Source of the DNA: Serratia marcescens
GTDB lineage: Bacteria > Pseudomonadota > Gammaproteobacteria > Enterobacterales > Enterobacteriaceae
Assembly (NCBI RefSeq): GCF_006715005.1
Contig: NZ_VFMJ01000001.1
Span: 4,898,001-4,962,000, forward strand
DNA: 64,000 nt
Direction: 5' to 3'
Shown here: positions 51,172 to 61,530 of the stretch, one piece after another
How the letters are laid out: every line of letters begins with the position of its first letter
How positions within the stretch are numbered: position 1 is the first letter of the stretch
Notes under the pieces: generated by a model
Told to the model about the DNA's origin: nothing
Seen by the model: only the letters and a program-made list of their open reading frames with translations
Database searches by the model: none
Made by a program: the position numbers and the translations under genes

Positions 51172-51579
51172 ATGCAGGCAAGAGTTAAGTGGGTGGAAGG
51201 GTTAACGTTTTTGGGTGAATCGGCCTCCGGCCACCAGGTGCTGATGGACGGCAACGCCGGTGATAAAGCGCCCAGCCCGATGGAGATGGTGCTGATGTCG
51301 GTGGGCGGCTGCAGCGCGATCGACGTGGTATCCATCCTGCAAAAGGGGCGCAACGACGTGCGCGACTGCGAGGTGAAGCTGACCTCCGAGCGCCGCGAAG
51401 AAGCCCCGCGGCTGTTCACCCATATCAATCTGCACTTCATCGTTACCGGCCAGGACCTGACCGACAAGATCGTCGAGCGTGCGGTGAACCTGTCAGCGGA
51501 GAAATACTGCTCGGTGGCGCTGATGCTCAACAAGGCCGCCACGGTGACCCACAGCTTCGAGATCCGCCAACCGGCGTAA
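51172..51579 (+). CDS. yhfA: YhfA, OsmC-family protein
   Basis: The 135-residue protein of the OsmC/Ohr fold keeps the two cysteines of the family (VGGCSAIDVVSIL and SAEKYCSVALML), usually tied to thiol-dependent peroxide or organic hydroperoxide reduction. The function of YhfA itself is not known. The ATG at 51172 has GGAG 8 nt upstream, while a GTG at 51163 overlaps that site. It converges with prkB. Confidence 0.94.
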   Translation: MQARVKWVEGLTFLGESASGHQVLMDGNAGDKAPSPMEMVLMSVGGCSAIDVVSILQKGRNDVRDCEVKLTSERREEAPRLFTHINLHFIVTGQDLTDKIVERAVNLSAEKYCSVALMLNKAATVTHSFEIRQPA

Positions 51580-51587
51580 TCGAAACG

Positions 51588-51610
51588 GAGCGCGGCCCGG
51601 CGCCGCGCTC
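51588..51610. terminator. Hairpin between yhfA and prkB
   Basis: GAGCGCGGC (51588-51596) pairs with GCCGCGCTC (51602-51610) around a 5-nt loop, in the short gap between the two convergent stops. The following bases are only modestly T-rich. Confidence 0.5.
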
Positions 51611-51617
51611 AACGCAT

Positions 51618-52487
51618 TTATTCGATCTTCTTGCCTTCCAGCAACCGCTGCACCAGCGGCGCCATGATCAGTTCCATCGCCAGCCCCATCTTGCCGCCCG
51701 GCACCACTAACGTATTGATGTGCGAGATAAACGAGCCCTGCAGCATCGCCAGCAAATAGGGGAAATCTATCTGATCCAGCCCGCGGAAGTGGATCACCAC
51801 GAAGCTTTCATCCAGTGAGGGAATGGCCTTGGCGGCGAACGGGTTGGAGGTGTCCACCGTCGGCACGCGCTGGAAGTTGATGTGGGTGCGCGAGAACTGC
51901 GGCGTGATGTAGTTGATGTAATCTTCCATCGAACGCACCACTGAATCCATTACCGCTTCGCGAGAGTGGCCGCGCTCGCCGGTATCGCGGATCAGTTTCT
52001 GTATCCACTCCAGGTTGACGATCGGCACCACGCCGACCAGCAGATCGACGTGGTTGGCCACGTCATGGTGCTCGGTGACCACGCCGCCGTGCAACCCCTC
52101 GTAGAACAGCACGTCGGTCGGCGCCGGCAGCGGTTCCCACGGGGTGAAGGTACCCGGCACCTGATTGTAGGGCACCGCTTCGTCGTAGGTGTGCAGATAC
52201 TTGCGCGAGCGCCCGGTGCCGTTCTTGCCGTAGTCGATAAAGCTCTGCTGCAGCAGACCGAAGTCGTTGGCCTCGGGGCCGAAATAGCTGATGTGTCTGC
52301 CCAGATCGCGCGCTTTGCGGATCGCCGCGTCCATTTCCGGCCGGGTGTAGCGATGGAAGCTGTCGCCCTCCAGCTCGGCGGCGCGGATGTTGAGCTGCTG
52401 GAAGATCTTACGGAACGCCACGCTGGTGGTGGTAGTGCCGGCGCCGCTGGAACCGGTCACCGCGATAACGGGATGTTTGGCAGACAT
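51618..52487 (-). CDS. prkB: Phosphoribulokinase-like protein PrkB
   Basis: The 289-residue P-loop kinase has VTGSSGAGTTTTS (about 9-21), EGDSFHRY and the FYEGLHGGVV segment, close to E. coli PrkB. Phosphoribulokinase activity is by family only; enterobacteria lack a Calvin cycle, so the substrate in the cell is unclear. I start at the ATG at 52485-52487 (MSAKHPVIAVTG); a GTG four codons earlier is too close to the GGAG. Confidence 0.93.
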   Translation of the reverse strand: MSAKHPVIAVTGSSGAGTTTTSVAFRKIFQQLNIRAAELEGDSFHRYTRPEMDAAIRKARDLGRHISYFGPEANDFGLLQQSFIDYGKNGTGRSRKYLHTYDEAVPYNQVPGTFTPWEPLPAPTDVLFYEGLHGGVVTEHHDVANHVDLLVGVVPIVNLEWIQKLIRDTGERGHSREAVMDSVVRSMEDYINYITPQFSRTHINFQRVPTVDTSNPFAAKAIPSLDESFVVIHFRGLDQIDFPYLLAMLQGSFISHINTLVVPGGKMGLAMELIMAPLVQRLLEGKKIE

Positions 52488-52639
52488 GGTGGTTGTCACT
52501 CCGTGTTGAATGCGCCGGCGTCAGGGGGGTATTGTGGCTCTTGTTGACGCTCTCTATCTCAGGGAAAAAATGGCGCGCGCTAGTTTGCAATGCCCCATTG
52601 TTACCTGATTTTTTCCGTCAGTCATAGAACCGTGCGCCA

Positions 52640-52873
52640 CTAAATTTCTTCCTGCCCGGCGCGGAACTGACCGCGCGGCATGATGTTGACGCTCTCGTGC
52701 AGTTCCGACCACACCAGCACCACTTCGCCGTTTTTCAGCTGGCGGCGCACGTCCTCCACCTTCTGTTCCAGCGAGCGTTCGTGTTCGCCGTAATCGGTGC
52801 CTTCGCGCAGTACAAAGGATTCGATCAGGCTGTTCAGGGTGTCGGTTGCCAGTTCTTGCCAGGGAATGATCAC
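52640..52873 (-). CDS. yheU: YheU family protein
   Basis: The small protein (77 residues from a GTG) has the YheU core [18 protein letters not shown] and [17 protein letters not shown]. The start is inferred as GTG at 52871-52873, overlapping the yheT stop by 4 bp (GTGA), because the family begins MIIPW; the longer frame from 52927 lies inside yheT. Function is unknown. It sits between yheT and prkB as in E. coli. Confidence 0.88.
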   Translation of the reverse strand: MIIPWQELATDTLNSLIESFVLREGTDYGEHERSLEQKVEDVRRQLKNGEVVLVWSELHESVNIMPRGQFRAGQEEI

Positions 52874-53850
52874 GTCGGGATGTCCAGATAAGGGGAAAGC
52901 CAGGCCGGAATGCGATGTTCCAGCCACATGTGCGGTTTTTTCAGCGTGCCACCGACGAAGCCGACGTGGCCGCCGTACTCGGTCAGCTGATATTCGATAT
53001 TGCGCGGCAGGCCGGCGACGTCGGGGATCACCTCATGGGTCATGAAGGGATCGTCCTTCGCATGGATGATCAGCAGCGGCGTCTGGACAGCCGGCAACAG
53101 CGGCAGGGCGCTGCAGCGGCGATAATAGTCGGTAGCGTCGCTGAAGCCGTGAATGCGCGAGGTGATGGCGTCGTCGAATTCGCGGATGCGCCGCAACCCG
53201 TTCAGCTGTGACAGTTTGAGCGGCAGGGTGTCCGGGTAGTGCAACAGCTTGCGGGTGGCGTTTTGTTTCAGCTGCCCCAGCAGGTAGCGCTGATAAACGC
53301 GGGAGAAACCTTGCTCCATGCGGTAGGCGCAAGGCTCCAGCATCAGCGGCGCCGAGACCACCACCGCCGCCTGCAGCAGGCTGTCGGCGCCTTGCTGTGC
53401 CAGATAGCAGGCCAGCATGTTGCCGCCGAGCGAAACGCCTACCGCCGCGGTCGGCACCTCGCCGTAGCGGTCGCGCAGCCAGCGCAGGAAGAAGCGCGCA
53501 TCTTCGGTTTCACCGGAGTGGTAGATGCGCTGCTTGCGGTTGGGCACGCCGCTGCAGCCGCGAAAGTGCATCACCACGCCGAGCCAGCCGCGCTCACGCC
53601 AGGCGTTGAGCAGGCCATGCGCGTAGGGGCTGTAGAAGCTGCCTTCCAGGCCGTGGAACAGCACCGCGCGCGGTTTGTCGCGCGCCTGCGCCGGATCTTC
53701 GCTCCAGGCGAGATCGACGAAATCACCGTCGGGCAATTCCAGCCGTTGCCAATGCGGTTTCAATAACACGCGGCGGCGCACCAACCGCGGCAACAGCGTT
53801 TGCAGGTGCGGGTTACTGGCCCCGGTCAGAGGGCGAAAGACGTCATGCAT
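52870..53850 (-). CDS. yheT: YheT, alpha/beta hydrolase
   Basis: The 326-residue protein has an alpha/beta hydrolase fold with the nucleophile elbow GVSLGGN (about 137-143), oxyanion-region [14 protein letters not shown] and the catalytic His late in [10 protein letters not shown], with the Asp in AKDDPFM. It belongs to the YheT/AB-hydrolase UPF0017 group. The substrate is not known. The yheT-yheU-prkB order is kept, but yheS is now 5 kb away. Confidence 0.94.
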   Translation of the reverse strand: MHDVFRPLTGASNPHLQTLLPRLVRRRVLLKPHWQRLELPDGDFVDLAWSEDPAQARDKPRAVLFHGLEGSFYSPYAHGLLNAWRERGWLGVVMHFRGCSGVPNRKQRIYHSGETEDARFFLRWLRDRYGEVPTAAVGVSLGGNMLACYLAQQGADSLLQAAVVVSAPLMLEPCAYRMEQGFSRVYQRYLLGQLKQNATRKLLHYPDTLPLKLSQLNGLRRIREFDDAITSRIHGFSDATDYYRRCSALPLLPAVQTPLLIIHAKDDPFMTHEVIPDVAGLPRNIEYQLTEYGGHVGFVGGTLKKPHMWLEHRIPAWLSPYLDIPT

Positions 53851-53969
53851 AGGCTGAGTAAAAATGTTGTGGGCGGCTATTGTGAGATCCCTAGCGCACT
53901 GTTAGCTTCAATACCAAGAACTAACAATGATACTGCAAAAAAGCGCCTTGGGTGAGGAGCACCCGTGCC

Positions 53970-54572
53970 ATGGAACCGAGTTTATTCCTTTCGATGCTGG
54001 GCTTCCTGTGGGTCGCCGCCATCACGCCTGGCCCCAATAACCTGCTGTTGACCACCTCCGGCGCTAACTTCGGCTTTATGCGATCGCTGTGGCTGATGGT
54101 CGGTATCATGCTCGGCATGCAAAGCATTTTGCTGCTGGTGGCCTTCGGCGTCGGCAGCCTGATCCTGGTCTACCCGTCGCTGCACCTGATCCTGAAAATC
54201 CTCGGCAGTCTGTACCTGCTGTGGCTGGCGTGGAAAGTCGCCACCGCCGCCTATGAAAAACTGGAAACCGACGTGGCGCCGCCGCAGCCGGTGCGGCTGT
54301 ATCAGGGCTGGCTGCTGCAGTTCCTCAACCCGAAAGCCTGGCTGATGGCGCTGGGGGCGGTGGCCAGCTTCAGCCTGGCGGGCGATAAGTACAACGGTTC
54401 CATTGCGGCGATCGCGCTGGGCATTTTTGTGGTCAACATTGTCGCCGGCATTATCTGGCTGGCGTTCGGCACCGTGATCGGCCGCCTGCTGCGCAGCAAA
54501 AAGGCTTGGGTTATCTTCAACGTTTCCATGGGGTTGTTGACCGCAGCCTGTGTGTTACTGATCTGGCATTAA
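53970..54572 (+). CDS. LysE-family amino acid exporter
   Basis: The 200-residue inner-membrane protein has about six hydrophobic segments and the LysE/RhtB hallmark GFLWVAAITPGPNNLLL near the N-terminus, plus QFLNPKAWLMALGAV. Family members export amino acids or related metabolites; the substrate here is unknown. GAGGAG at 53954-53959 supports ATG 53970. It diverges from yheT and is 10 bp upstream of the PhzF-family gene, so the two are likely co-transcribed. Confidence 0.9.
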   Translation: MEPSLFLSMLGFLWVAAITPGPNNLLLTTSGANFGFMRSLWLMVGIMLGMQSILLLVAFGVGSLILVYPSLHLILKILGSLYLLWLAWKVATAAYEKLETDVAPPQPVRLYQGWLLQFLNPKAWLMALGAVASFSLAGDKYNGSIAAIALGIFVVNIVAGIIWLAFGTVIGRLLRSKKAWVIFNVSMGLLTAACVLLIWH

Positions 54573-54582
54573 GGAGCGAACG

Positions 54583-55365
54583 ATGGCGGAAAATTATTAT
54601 CATGTGGTTGCCTTTACCGGCAAAGGGCTGCGCGGCAACCCGGCCGGGGTTTGCCTGCTGACGAAGCCGCTGCCGGCGGAGCGGCTGCAGGCGATCGCCA
54701 ACGAGATCGGCCTGCCGGAAACCAGCTTTGTCTGGGATGACGGCGACATGACCGCTATCCGCTGGTTTACCCCGGAACGCGAGGTCGATCTTTGCGGCCA
54801 CGGCACCCTGGCGGCAGCGCATGTGATGTTCAGCGCGATCAATCCGGCGCTGCAGGATATCCGCTTCCGTTCGGCCGGCGGCGAGCTGTTCGTCAAGCGC
54901 GATGCGCAGGACGGGGAACGGCTGGTGCTCGACTTCCCCGCGCGGCCGCCGCAGAAGGTGGCTGAACCGGCGGGCCTTGCGGCGCTGCTGGGCGTACAGC
55001 CGCAGGAGGTGTGGCAGGCGAAAGCGCTGATGGTGGTGCTGGAAAACGAGGCGCAGGTACGCGCGCTGCGGCCGGACATCCCGGCGCTGATCGCGCTGGC
55101 CGGGTGTGCGGTAATCGTTACCGCGCCGGGTGACACCGTGGACTTCGTTTCGCGCTATTTCACGCTCGACGGCGGTGAAGATCCGGTCACCGGCTCCGCG
55201 CACTGCACGCTGATGCCTTACTGGACGGCGCGTCTCGGCCACCATCGGCTGCATGCGCAGCAGATCTCGGCACGCGGCGGCGAACTGTTCTGCGAACTGC
55301 AAGGGGATCGCACGCTGCTCGGCGGCTATGCTCATGTGTTCCTGCGCGGAAGTATCGCGCTGTAA
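54583..55365 (+). CDS. PhzF-family isomerase (YddE-like)
   Basis: The 260-residue protein has the PhzF/diaminopimelate-epimerase-like double fold: NPAGVCLL, the likely catalytic E46 in GLPETSFV, REVDLCGHGTLAAAHV and GEDPVTGSAHC. Known members isomerise small acids such as 2,3-dihydro-3-hydroxyanthranilate, but most have no known substrate. Pairing with a LysE-type exporter suggests a metabolite that is changed and then exported. The tau operon follows 114 bp downstream. Confidence 0.9.
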   Translation: MAENYYHVVAFTGKGLRGNPAGVCLLTKPLPAERLQAIANEIGLPETSFVWDDGDMTAIRWFTPEREVDLCGHGTLAAAHVMFSAINPALQDIRFRSAGGELFVKRDAQDGERLVLDFPARPPQKVAEPAGLAALLGVQPQEVWQAKALMVVLENEAQVRALRPDIPALIALAGCAVIVTAPGDTVDFVSRYFTLDGGEDPVTGSAHCTLMPYWTARLGHHRLHAQQISARGGELFCELQGDRTLLGGYAHVFLRGSIAL

Positions 55366-55479
55366 TCTGCAGTTATATTACTCAAGGTAATAAAGAAGAT
55401 TTTTTTATTCTTTTATCGCCCGTCATCGCTCAGATAAAACTGTCAGCAACTGAACAGATTTTTATCAACGGAGCGGAAC

Positions 55480-56475
55480 ATGGCGGGCAAACTCTTTTCC
55501 TTACGCAACGCGGCGCTGTTGGCGCTGTCGCTCAGCGCAGCCAGCGCCTACGCGGTGGACGTGACCGTGGCGTACCAGACGTCGGCAGAACCGGCCAAGG
55601 TGGCGCAGGCGGAAAACAGCTTCGCCAAACAGTCCGGCGCGACGGTCGACTGGCGTAAGTTCGACAGCGGTTCCAGCGTGCTGCGTGCGCTGGCCTCCGG
55701 CGACGTGCAGATCGGCAATATCGGCTCCAGCCCACTGGCGGTGGCCGCCAGCCAGAAACTCCCCATCGAAGTGTTCCTCATCGCCTCGCAGCTCGGCAGC
55801 TCCGAAGCGCTGGTGGTGAAGAATGACATCAAAAGTCCGCAGGATCTGATCGGCAAGCGCATTGCGGTGCCGTTTATTTCCACCACCCATTACAGCCTGC
55901 TGGCCTCGCTCAAGCATTGGGGCATCAAGCCTGAGCAGGTGAAGATCCTCAATCTGCAGCCGCCGGCCATCGCCGCCGCCTGGCAGCGCGGCGACATCGA
56001 CGGCGCTTACGTCTGGGCGCCGGTGGTCAACGAACTGGCCAAACAGGGCAAGGTGCTGACCGACTCCGCGCAGGTGGGCGAATGGGGTTCGCCGACGCTG
56101 GACGTGTGGGTGGTGCGTAAAGACTTTGCCGAGAAACATCCTGACGTAGTGACCGCCTTTGCCGCCAGCGCCCTGCAGGCGCAAAAGGCCTACCTGGCGG
56201 CGCCGGAGCAGTGGCTGAAAGATCCGAGCCATCTCAGCACGCTGGCGCGCCTGAGCGGCGTGCCGCAAACGCAGGTGCCGGAGCTGGTGAAGGGGAACCG
56301 TTATCTGCCGGTGGCCGATCAGGTTGCCCAGCTCGGCCAGCCGGTGGACAAGGCGATCCGCGATACCGCCGAATTCCTCAAGCAGCAGGGCAAGATCCCG
56401 CAGGTCGACAGCGACTACAGCGCTTACGTGACCGACCGTTTTGTGAAACAGGTGCAGGCTGCGCCGCAGTCGTAA
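55480..56475 (+). CDS. tauA: Taurine ABC transporter, substrate-binding protein
   Basis: The 331-residue periplasmic protein has a signal peptide (about 1-25, ALSLSAASAYA before VDVTVAYQ) and a SsuA/TauA-type binding fold (SGDVQIGNIGSSPLAVAAS, WQRGDIDGAYVWAPV). It captures taurine. GGAG at about 55471 precedes the ATG. It is the first of tauABCD, expected under CysB/Cbl control during sulfate starvation; the 114-bp AT-rich leader region could bind them but no consensus is clear. Confidence 0.95.
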   Translation: MAGKLFSLRNAALLALSLSAASAYAVDVTVAYQTSAEPAKVAQAENSFAKQSGATVDWRKFDSGSSVLRALASGDVQIGNIGSSPLAVAASQKLPIEVFLIASQLGSSEALVVKNDIKSPQDLIGKRIAVPFISTTHYSLLASLKHWGIKPEQVKILNLQPPAIAAAWQRGDIDGAYVWAPVVNELAKQGKVLTDSAQVGEWGSPTLDVWVVRKDFAEKHPDVVTAFAASALQAQKAYLAAPEQWLKDPSHLSTLARLSGVPQTQVPELVKGNRYLPVADQVAQLGQPVDKAIRDTAEFLKQQGKIPQVDSDYSAYVTDRFVKQVQAAPQS

Positions 56476-56484
56476 GGAAGCAGG

Positions 56485-57252
56485 ATGCTAAACGTCAATC
56501 ATCTTTCAGCAGAGTATCAGGGGCGGCCCGCGCTGCGTGACGTGTCGTTCCAGATCGCCGCCGGGCAACTGGTGGTGGTGCTCGGCCCGTCAGGCTGTGG
56601 CAAGACCACGCTGCTGAATTTGATCGCCGGGTTTATCGAGCCTTCAGCTGGCAGCATCACGCTGGATGGAACGTCCGTTCACGGCCCGGGCGCCGAACGG
56701 GGCGTGGTGTTCCAGCATGAGGGCTTACTGCCGTGGCGCAACGTGGTGGACAACGTCGAGTTCGGCCTGCAGCTGGCCGGCGTCGGCAAGGCGCAGCGCC
56801 GCCAGGTGGCGGAGCAGATGTTGCAGCGCGTGGGACTGGCGGGTTATGAACAGCACTTTATCTGGCAGCTTTCCGGCGGCATGCGCCAACGCGTCGGCAT
56901 CGCCCGCGCTCTGGCCGCCGATCCGCAGCTGTTGTTGTTGGATGAGCCGTTTGGCGCCCTGGATGCATTCACTCGCGAGCAGATGCAGGAGCTGTTGCTG
57001 ACCATTTGGCGTGATACCGGCAAGCAGGTGCTGCTGATCACCCACGATATCGAAGAGGCGGTGTTCCTCGCCAGCGAACTGCTGCTGCTGTCGCCGGGGC
57101 CGGGGCAGGTGGTGGAGCGGCTGTCGCTGAACTTCGGCCAACGCTATGCCGACGGCGAGGCCTGCCGCGCCATCAAGTCCGATCCTGAATTTATCGCGCA
57201 GCGCGAATACGTGCTGGGCAAAGTTTTCCAACAGCGCGAGGCCTTGTTATGA
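56485..57252 (+). CDS. tauB: Taurine ABC transporter, ATP-binding protein
   Basis: The 255-residue ATPase has Walker [10 protein letters not shown] (about 35-43), Q-loop [11 protein letters not shown], signature [14 protein letters not shown], Walker [13 protein letters not shown] and H-loop ITHDIEEA. It powers taurine import with TauC. It lies 9 bp after tauA and overlaps tauC by 4 bp. Confidence 0.95.
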   Translation: MLNVNHLSAEYQGRPALRDVSFQIAAGQLVVVLGPSGCGKTTLLNLIAGFIEPSAGSITLDGTSVHGPGAERGVVFQHEGLLPWRNVVDNVEFGLQLAGVGKAQRRQVAEQMLQRVGLAGYEQHFIWQLSGGMRQRVGIARALAADPQLLLLDEPFGALDAFTREQMQELLLTIWRDTGKQVLLITHDIEEAVFLASELLLLSPGPGQVVERLSLNFGQRYADGEACRAIKSDPEFIAQREYVLGKVFQQREALL

Positions 57253-58085
57253 GCCTGCATTCCACTCTGAAGGCCGCGGCGCAGCCGCAGGGCAAAGCGG
57301 CGCGCCGTTTCAGCGTGCCGCGCAACGTTTGGCTGAGCGGCGCCACGCTGTTGACGGTGTTGATCGTCTGGTGGGGCGTGACGGCGCTGCAGCTGATCAG
57401 CCCGCTGTTTTTGCCGGCGCCGCAGCAGGTGCTGCACCAGCTGATTACCATCGCCAGCCCGCAAGGCTTTATGGACGCCACGCTGTGGCAGCATCTGGCG
57501 GCCAGCCTGGGGCGCATTCTGGTAGCGCTGTTGGCGGCGGTGATCGTCGGCATTCCGGTGGGCATCGCCATGGGGCTGAACGACACGGTACGCGGTATCC
57601 TCGATCCGCTGATTGAAATCTATCGCCCGGTGCCGCCGCTGGCCTATCTGCCGCTGATGGTGATTTGGTTCGGCATCGGCGAAACCTCAAAAATCTTACT
57701 GATTTATCTGGCGATCTTCGCGCCGGTGACGCTGTCTGCCGTGGCCGGCGTGCGCAGCGTGGCGCAGGTGAGGGTGCGTGCCGCCCGCGCGTTGGGCGCC
57801 ACGCGTTGGCAGGTGCTGCGTTTCGTGGTGCTGCCGAGCGCGCTGCCGGAGATCCTGACCGGCATCCGCATCGGGCTGGGCGTCGGCTGGTCGACGCTGG
57901 TGGCCGCCGAACTGATCGCCGCCACGCGCGGCCTGGGATTTATGGTGCAATCCGCCGGTGAGTTTCTGGCGACCGACGTGGTGTTGGCCGGCATCGGCGT
58001 GATTGCGGTGATTGCATTTGGGCTGGAGCTGGGGCTGCGTGCCCTGCAGCGCCGATTGACCCCGTGGCATGGAGTACAGCAATGA
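57249..58085 (+). CDS. tauC: Taurine ABC transporter, permease
   Basis: The 278-residue permease has about six membrane segments and the BPD EAA-type loop ([26 protein letters not shown]). It forms the taurine channel. It overlaps tauB and tauD by 4 bp each. Confidence 0.95.
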   Translation: MSLHSTLKAAAQPQGKAARRFSVPRNVWLSGATLLTVLIVWWGVTALQLISPLFLPAPQQVLHQLITIASPQGFMDATLWQHLAASLGRILVALLAAVIVGIPVGIAMGLNDTVRGILDPLIEIYRPVPPLAYLPLMVIWFGIGETSKILLIYLAIFAPVTLSAVAGVRSVAQVRVRAARALGATRWQVLRFVVLPSALPEILTGIRIGLGVGWSTLVAAELIAATRGLGFMVQSAGEFLATDVVLAGIGVIAVIAFGLELGLRALQRRLTPWHGVQQ

Positions 58086-58930
58086 ACGAACGTCTGAATA
58101 TCACCCCGCTGGGGCCTTACATCGGGGCGCTGGTGGAAAACGTCGAGTTGGCCCGGCCGCTGGGCGACGGCCAGTTTGAACAGCTTTATCACGCCTTGCT
58201 GAAGCATCAGGTGCTGTTCTTCCGCAATCAGCCGATCACGCCGCTGCAGCAGCGCGATCTGGCCGGCCGCTTCGGCGATCTGCATATCCACCCGGTCTAT
58301 CCGCATGCCACCGACGTGGAAGAGATTATCGTGCTCGATACCCATGACGACAACCCGCCGGACAACGATAACTGGCACACCGACGTGACCTTTATCGAAA
58401 ACCCGCCGCTGGGGGCGATCCTGGCGGCCAAGACCTTGCCTTCCACCGGCGGCGATACGCTGTGGGCCAGCGGCATCGCGGCCTACGAGGCGCTGTCGGC
58501 GCCGTTCAGAACGCTGCTCGCGGGGTTGCGCGCGGAGCATGACTTCACCAAGTCGTTCCCGGAGTACAAGCATCGCGGTAGCGAAGAAGAACACCAGCGC
58601 TGGCAACTGGCGGTGCAGAAAAACCCGCCGCTGCTGCATCCGGTGGTGCGTACTCACCCGGTCAGCGGCCGGCAGGCGCTGTTCGTCAATGAAGGGTTCA
58701 CCACGCGGATCGTGGATGTGGCGCCGAAGGAGAGCGACGCTTTGCTGAACTTCCTGTTTGCTCACATCACCAAACCGGAGTTTCAGGTGCGCTGGCGCTG
58801 GCAGGAAAATGACGTGGCGATCTGGGATAACCGCGTGACGCAGCACTACGCCAACGCGGATTATCTGCCGCAGCGGCGCATCATGCACCGCGCGACCATT
58901 CTGGGGGATAGGCCTTTTTACAAGGCCTGA
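58082..58930 (+). CDS. tauD: Taurine dioxygenase
   Basis: The 282-residue Fe(II)/2-oxoglutarate dioxygenase splits taurine to sulfite and aminoacetaldehyde, freeing sulfur. The iron ligands H99, D101 (NWHTDVTF) and H255 (RVTQHYAN) fall at the same positions as in E. coli TauD. It ends the operon and stops 3 bp from the yheS stop on the other strand, with no terminator between. Confidence 0.97.
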   Translation: MNERLNITPLGPYIGALVENVELARPLGDGQFEQLYHALLKHQVLFFRNQPITPLQQRDLAGRFGDLHIHPVYPHATDVEEIIVLDTHDDNPPDNDNWHTDVTFIENPPLGAILAAKTLPSTGGDTLWASGIAAYEALSAPFRTLLAGLRAEHDFTKSFPEYKHRGSEEEHQRWQLAVQKNPPLLHPVVRTHPVSGRQALFVNEGFTTRIVDVAPKESDALLNFLFAHITKPEFQVRWRWQENDVAIWDNRVTQHYANADYLPQRRIMHRATILGDRPFYKA

Positions 58931-58933
58931 GAC

Positions 58934-60847
58934 TTAGGCTTCGAACGCCTGCGTTAACTGTTCCAGCTGTTCTTGTGCATCCAGCCAGGTCATTTCCGTC
59001 TCTTCCAGCGCGGATTTGGCCTGGCTTTGCTTTTGCAGGCAGTCGGTCAACTCGGCCTTGCGGCTGATGTCGTACAGTGCGGAATCTGCCAGCTGTTCCT
59101 CCACCGCCGCCAGTTCGGCACCCAGTTTTTCCATCTGCTGTTCCAACTTGGCGATCTGCTTGCGCAGCGGTTGGGTCTGCGTACGGAACTCCGCCTCGCG
59201 GCGTTTTTGATCCTTGCGCGCCTGCGCGCTGTTGCCGCCGCTCTCTTTTTCCGGTGCGTCCTGCTGGCTTTCCTGGCGCTGCAGGTCGACAAGCCACTGC
59301 TGGTAGTCGTCGAGATCGCCCTCGAAAGGCTCGACCTGGCCGTCGTGCACCAGGTACAGATCGTCGGTGGTGGAGCGCAGCAGGTGACGGTCGTGCGAGA
59401 CCACCACCAACGCGCCTTCGAAATCGATCAGCGCCTCGGTCAGCGCCTGACGCATGTCGAGATCCAGGTGGTTGGTCGGTTCATCGAGCAGCAGCAGGTT
59501 AGGGCGCTGCCAAACGATCAGTGCCAGCACCAGCCGCGCCTTCTCGCCGCCGGAGAAACGTTCGGTCACTTCGCTGACCTTGTCGCCCTGGAAACCGAAA
59601 CCACCCAGATAGTCGCGCAGCTGCTGCTCCAGCACCCGTGGTGCGATGCGGCTCAGGTGCTGCAGCGGCGATTCGTCGGCGCGCAGGAATTCCAGCTGGT
59701 GCTGGGCGAAGTAACCCAGCTTGATGCCTTTCGCCAGGCCGATCTCGCCGCTCAGCGGTGCCAAGGTGCCGGCCAGCAGTTTGATCAGCGTCGATTTACC
59801 GGCGCCGTTGCGGCCGAGCAGGCCAATGCGCGAGCCGGGCACCAGGTTCAGCTTGATTGACTTCAGGATCACTTTATCGCCATACCCGGCGCTGACTTTG
59901 TCCATGCGCAGCAGCGGGTTCGGCAGGCTTTCCGGCGGACGGAAGCTGAAGGTGAACGGGTTGTCGACGTGCGCCGGGGCGATCAGCTCCATGCGCTCCA
60001 GCATCTTGATGCGGCTCTGCGCCTGCTTGGCTTTGGTGGCCTGCGCGCGGAAACGGTCGATATAGCTTTGCAGGTGCGCCACTTTCTCTTGCTGGTGCTG
60101 ATACAGCGACTGCTGCTGCGCCAGCTTGGTGGCGCGCTGGCGTTCGAACGACGAATAGTTACCGGTGTATTCATTCATCGTCTGCTGTTCGATATGCAGG
60201 ATCTTGTCGACGATCGGATCGAGGAAGTCGCGGTCGTGCGAGATCAGTACCAGCGTGCCGGGATAGCTTTTCAGCCAGCGCTCCAGCCAGATCACCGCAT
60301 CGAGATCCAGGTGGTTGGTCGGTTCGTCGAGCAGCAGCAGGTCGGAACGGCACACCAGCGCCTGCGCCAGGTTGAGGCGCATGCGCCAGCCGCCGGAAAA
60401 GTCGCGCACCGGGCTTTGCAGCTGTTCGTTGGAGAAGCCGAGGCCGTGCAGCAGGCTGGCGGCGCGGGAACGGATGGTCCAGGCGTCGATGGCGTCCAGC
60501 TTGCCGTGCAGGGTGGCGATGGCGTGGCCGTCGTTACGGTCGTTGGCCGTCTGCAATTCGGCTTCGAGTTGGCGAAACTCGCGGTCGCCGTCGATAACAT
60601 ACTCAATGGCCGGCACGTCCAGCGCCGGCGTCTCCTGGTTGACCCAGGCCAGCGCCCAGTTGCCGGGGAAGGTAAAGCTGCCGCCGTCCGCCGCGAGCTC
60701 GCCCTTCAGCAGCGACAGCAGCGTGGACTTGCCGCAGCCGTTTTTGCCCACCAGGCCGACCTTCTGACCTGGATTAACCGTCGCCGTGGCGTTGTCCAGC
60801 AGGACGCGGATGCCGCGTCGGATTTGTAGCGAGGAGAATACAATCAT
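58934..60847 (-). CDS. yheS: ABC-F family ATPase YheS
   Basis: The 637-residue soluble protein has two ABC domains in tandem (Walker A GKNGCGKST and GRNGAGKST; signatures FSGGWRMRLNLA and FSGGEKARLVLA; Walker B LLLLDEPTNHLDLD twice), an interdomain P-site linker, and a C-terminal coiled coil (about 530-637). ABC-F proteins bind the ribosome E site. Length equals E. coli YheS (637). In E. coli yheT follows it; here the tau block lies between. Confidence 0.96.
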   Translation of the reverse strand: MIVFSSLQIRRGIRVLLDNATATVNPGQKVGLVGKNGCGKSTLLSLLKGELAADGGSFTFPGNWALAWVNQETPALDVPAIEYVIDGDREFRQLEAELQTANDRNDGHAIATLHGKLDAIDAWTIRSRAASLLHGLGFSNEQLQSPVRDFSGGWRMRLNLAQALVCRSDLLLLDEPTNHLDLDAVIWLERWLKSYPGTLVLISHDRDFLDPIVDKILHIEQQTMNEYTGNYSSFERQRATKLAQQQSLYQHQQEKVAHLQSYIDRFRAQATKAKQAQSRIKMLERMELIAPAHVDNPFTFSFRPPESLPNPLLRMDKVSAGYGDKVILKSIKLNLVPGSRIGLLGRNGAGKSTLIKLLAGTLAPLSGEIGLAKGIKLGYFAQHQLEFLRADESPLQHLSRIAPRVLEQQLRDYLGGFGFQGDKVSEVTERFSGGEKARLVLALIVWQRPNLLLLDEPTNHLDLDMRQALTEALIDFEGALVVVSHDRHLLRSTTDDLYLVHDGQVEPFEGDLDDYQQWLVDLQRQESQQDAPEKESGGNSAQARKDQKRREAEFRTQTQPLRKQIAKLEQQMEKLGAELAAVEEQLADSALYDISRKAELTDCLQKQSQAKSALEETEMTWLDAQEQLEQLTQAFEA

Positions 60848-60973
60848 AAAGCGCCGTATGTTCAGAGTATGTTAAATTATCATTAAGGTAACAGAACGCG
60901 TACCGCGCGCTGTTTTTGTCTTTGCGATGCATGGTAACGGAAAACCGCTACCCTGACGACGCTTTGGAGGGGA

Positions 60974-61528
60974 ATGATGTCGCAGCCGCCCAAGGTCTTG
61001 CTGCTGTATGCCCATCCGGAATCCCATGACTCGGTGGCGAATCGGGTTTTGCTTCGACCGGCGCAGCAGTTGGAACATGTCACCGTGCACGATCTCTACG
61101 CGCACTACCCTGATTTTTTTATCGATATCCATCACGAACAACAGCTGCTGCGTGAGCATCAGGTCATCGTGTTTCAACACCCCCTGTATACCTACAGCTG
61201 CCCGGCGCTGCTGAAGGAGTGGCTGGATCGCGTGCTGTCGCGCGGCTTCGCCAGCGGCGTGGGCGGCAATGCGCTGGCGGGCAAATACTGGCGTTCGGTG
61301 ATCACCACCGGTGAGCCGGAAGGCGCCTACCGCACCGGCGGTTATAACCACTACCCGATGGAAGATATTCTGCGGCCGTTCGAGCTGACCGCCGGGATGT
61401 GCCATATGCATTGGCTGACGCCGTTCGTGGTGTATTGGGCGCGGCGGCAAAAGCCGGAGGTGCTGCGCAGCCATGCGGACGCCTACGGCGAGTGGCTGAG
61501 CCACCCGCTGCCACGTGGAGGGCGGTGA
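60974..61528 (+). CDS. kefG: KefG, ancillary flavoprotein of the KefB potassium efflux system
   Basis: The 184-residue protein has a flavodoxin-like NQO1 fold ([60 protein letters not shown]). It is required for full KefB activity in glutathione-gated K+ efflux. The start is MM at 60974 with GGAGGGGA just upstream; 60977 is equally possible. It precedes kefB by 2 bp. Confidence 0.95.
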   Translation: MMSQPPKVLLLYAHPESHDSVANRVLLRPAQQLEHVTVHDLYAHYPDFFIDIHHEQQLLREHQVIVFQHPLYTYSCPALLKEWLDRVLSRGFASGVGGNALAGKYWRSVITTGEPEGAYRTGGYNHYPMEDILRPFELTAGMCHMHWLTPFVVYWARRQKPEVLRSHADAYGEWLSHPLPRGGR

Positions 61529-61530
61529 GC

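Noticed and set aside
52874-52927. Longer start for yheU at 52927
   Set aside because: The extra 18 codons lie inside yheT and do not match the family N-terminus; the GTG overlapping the yheT stop fits better.
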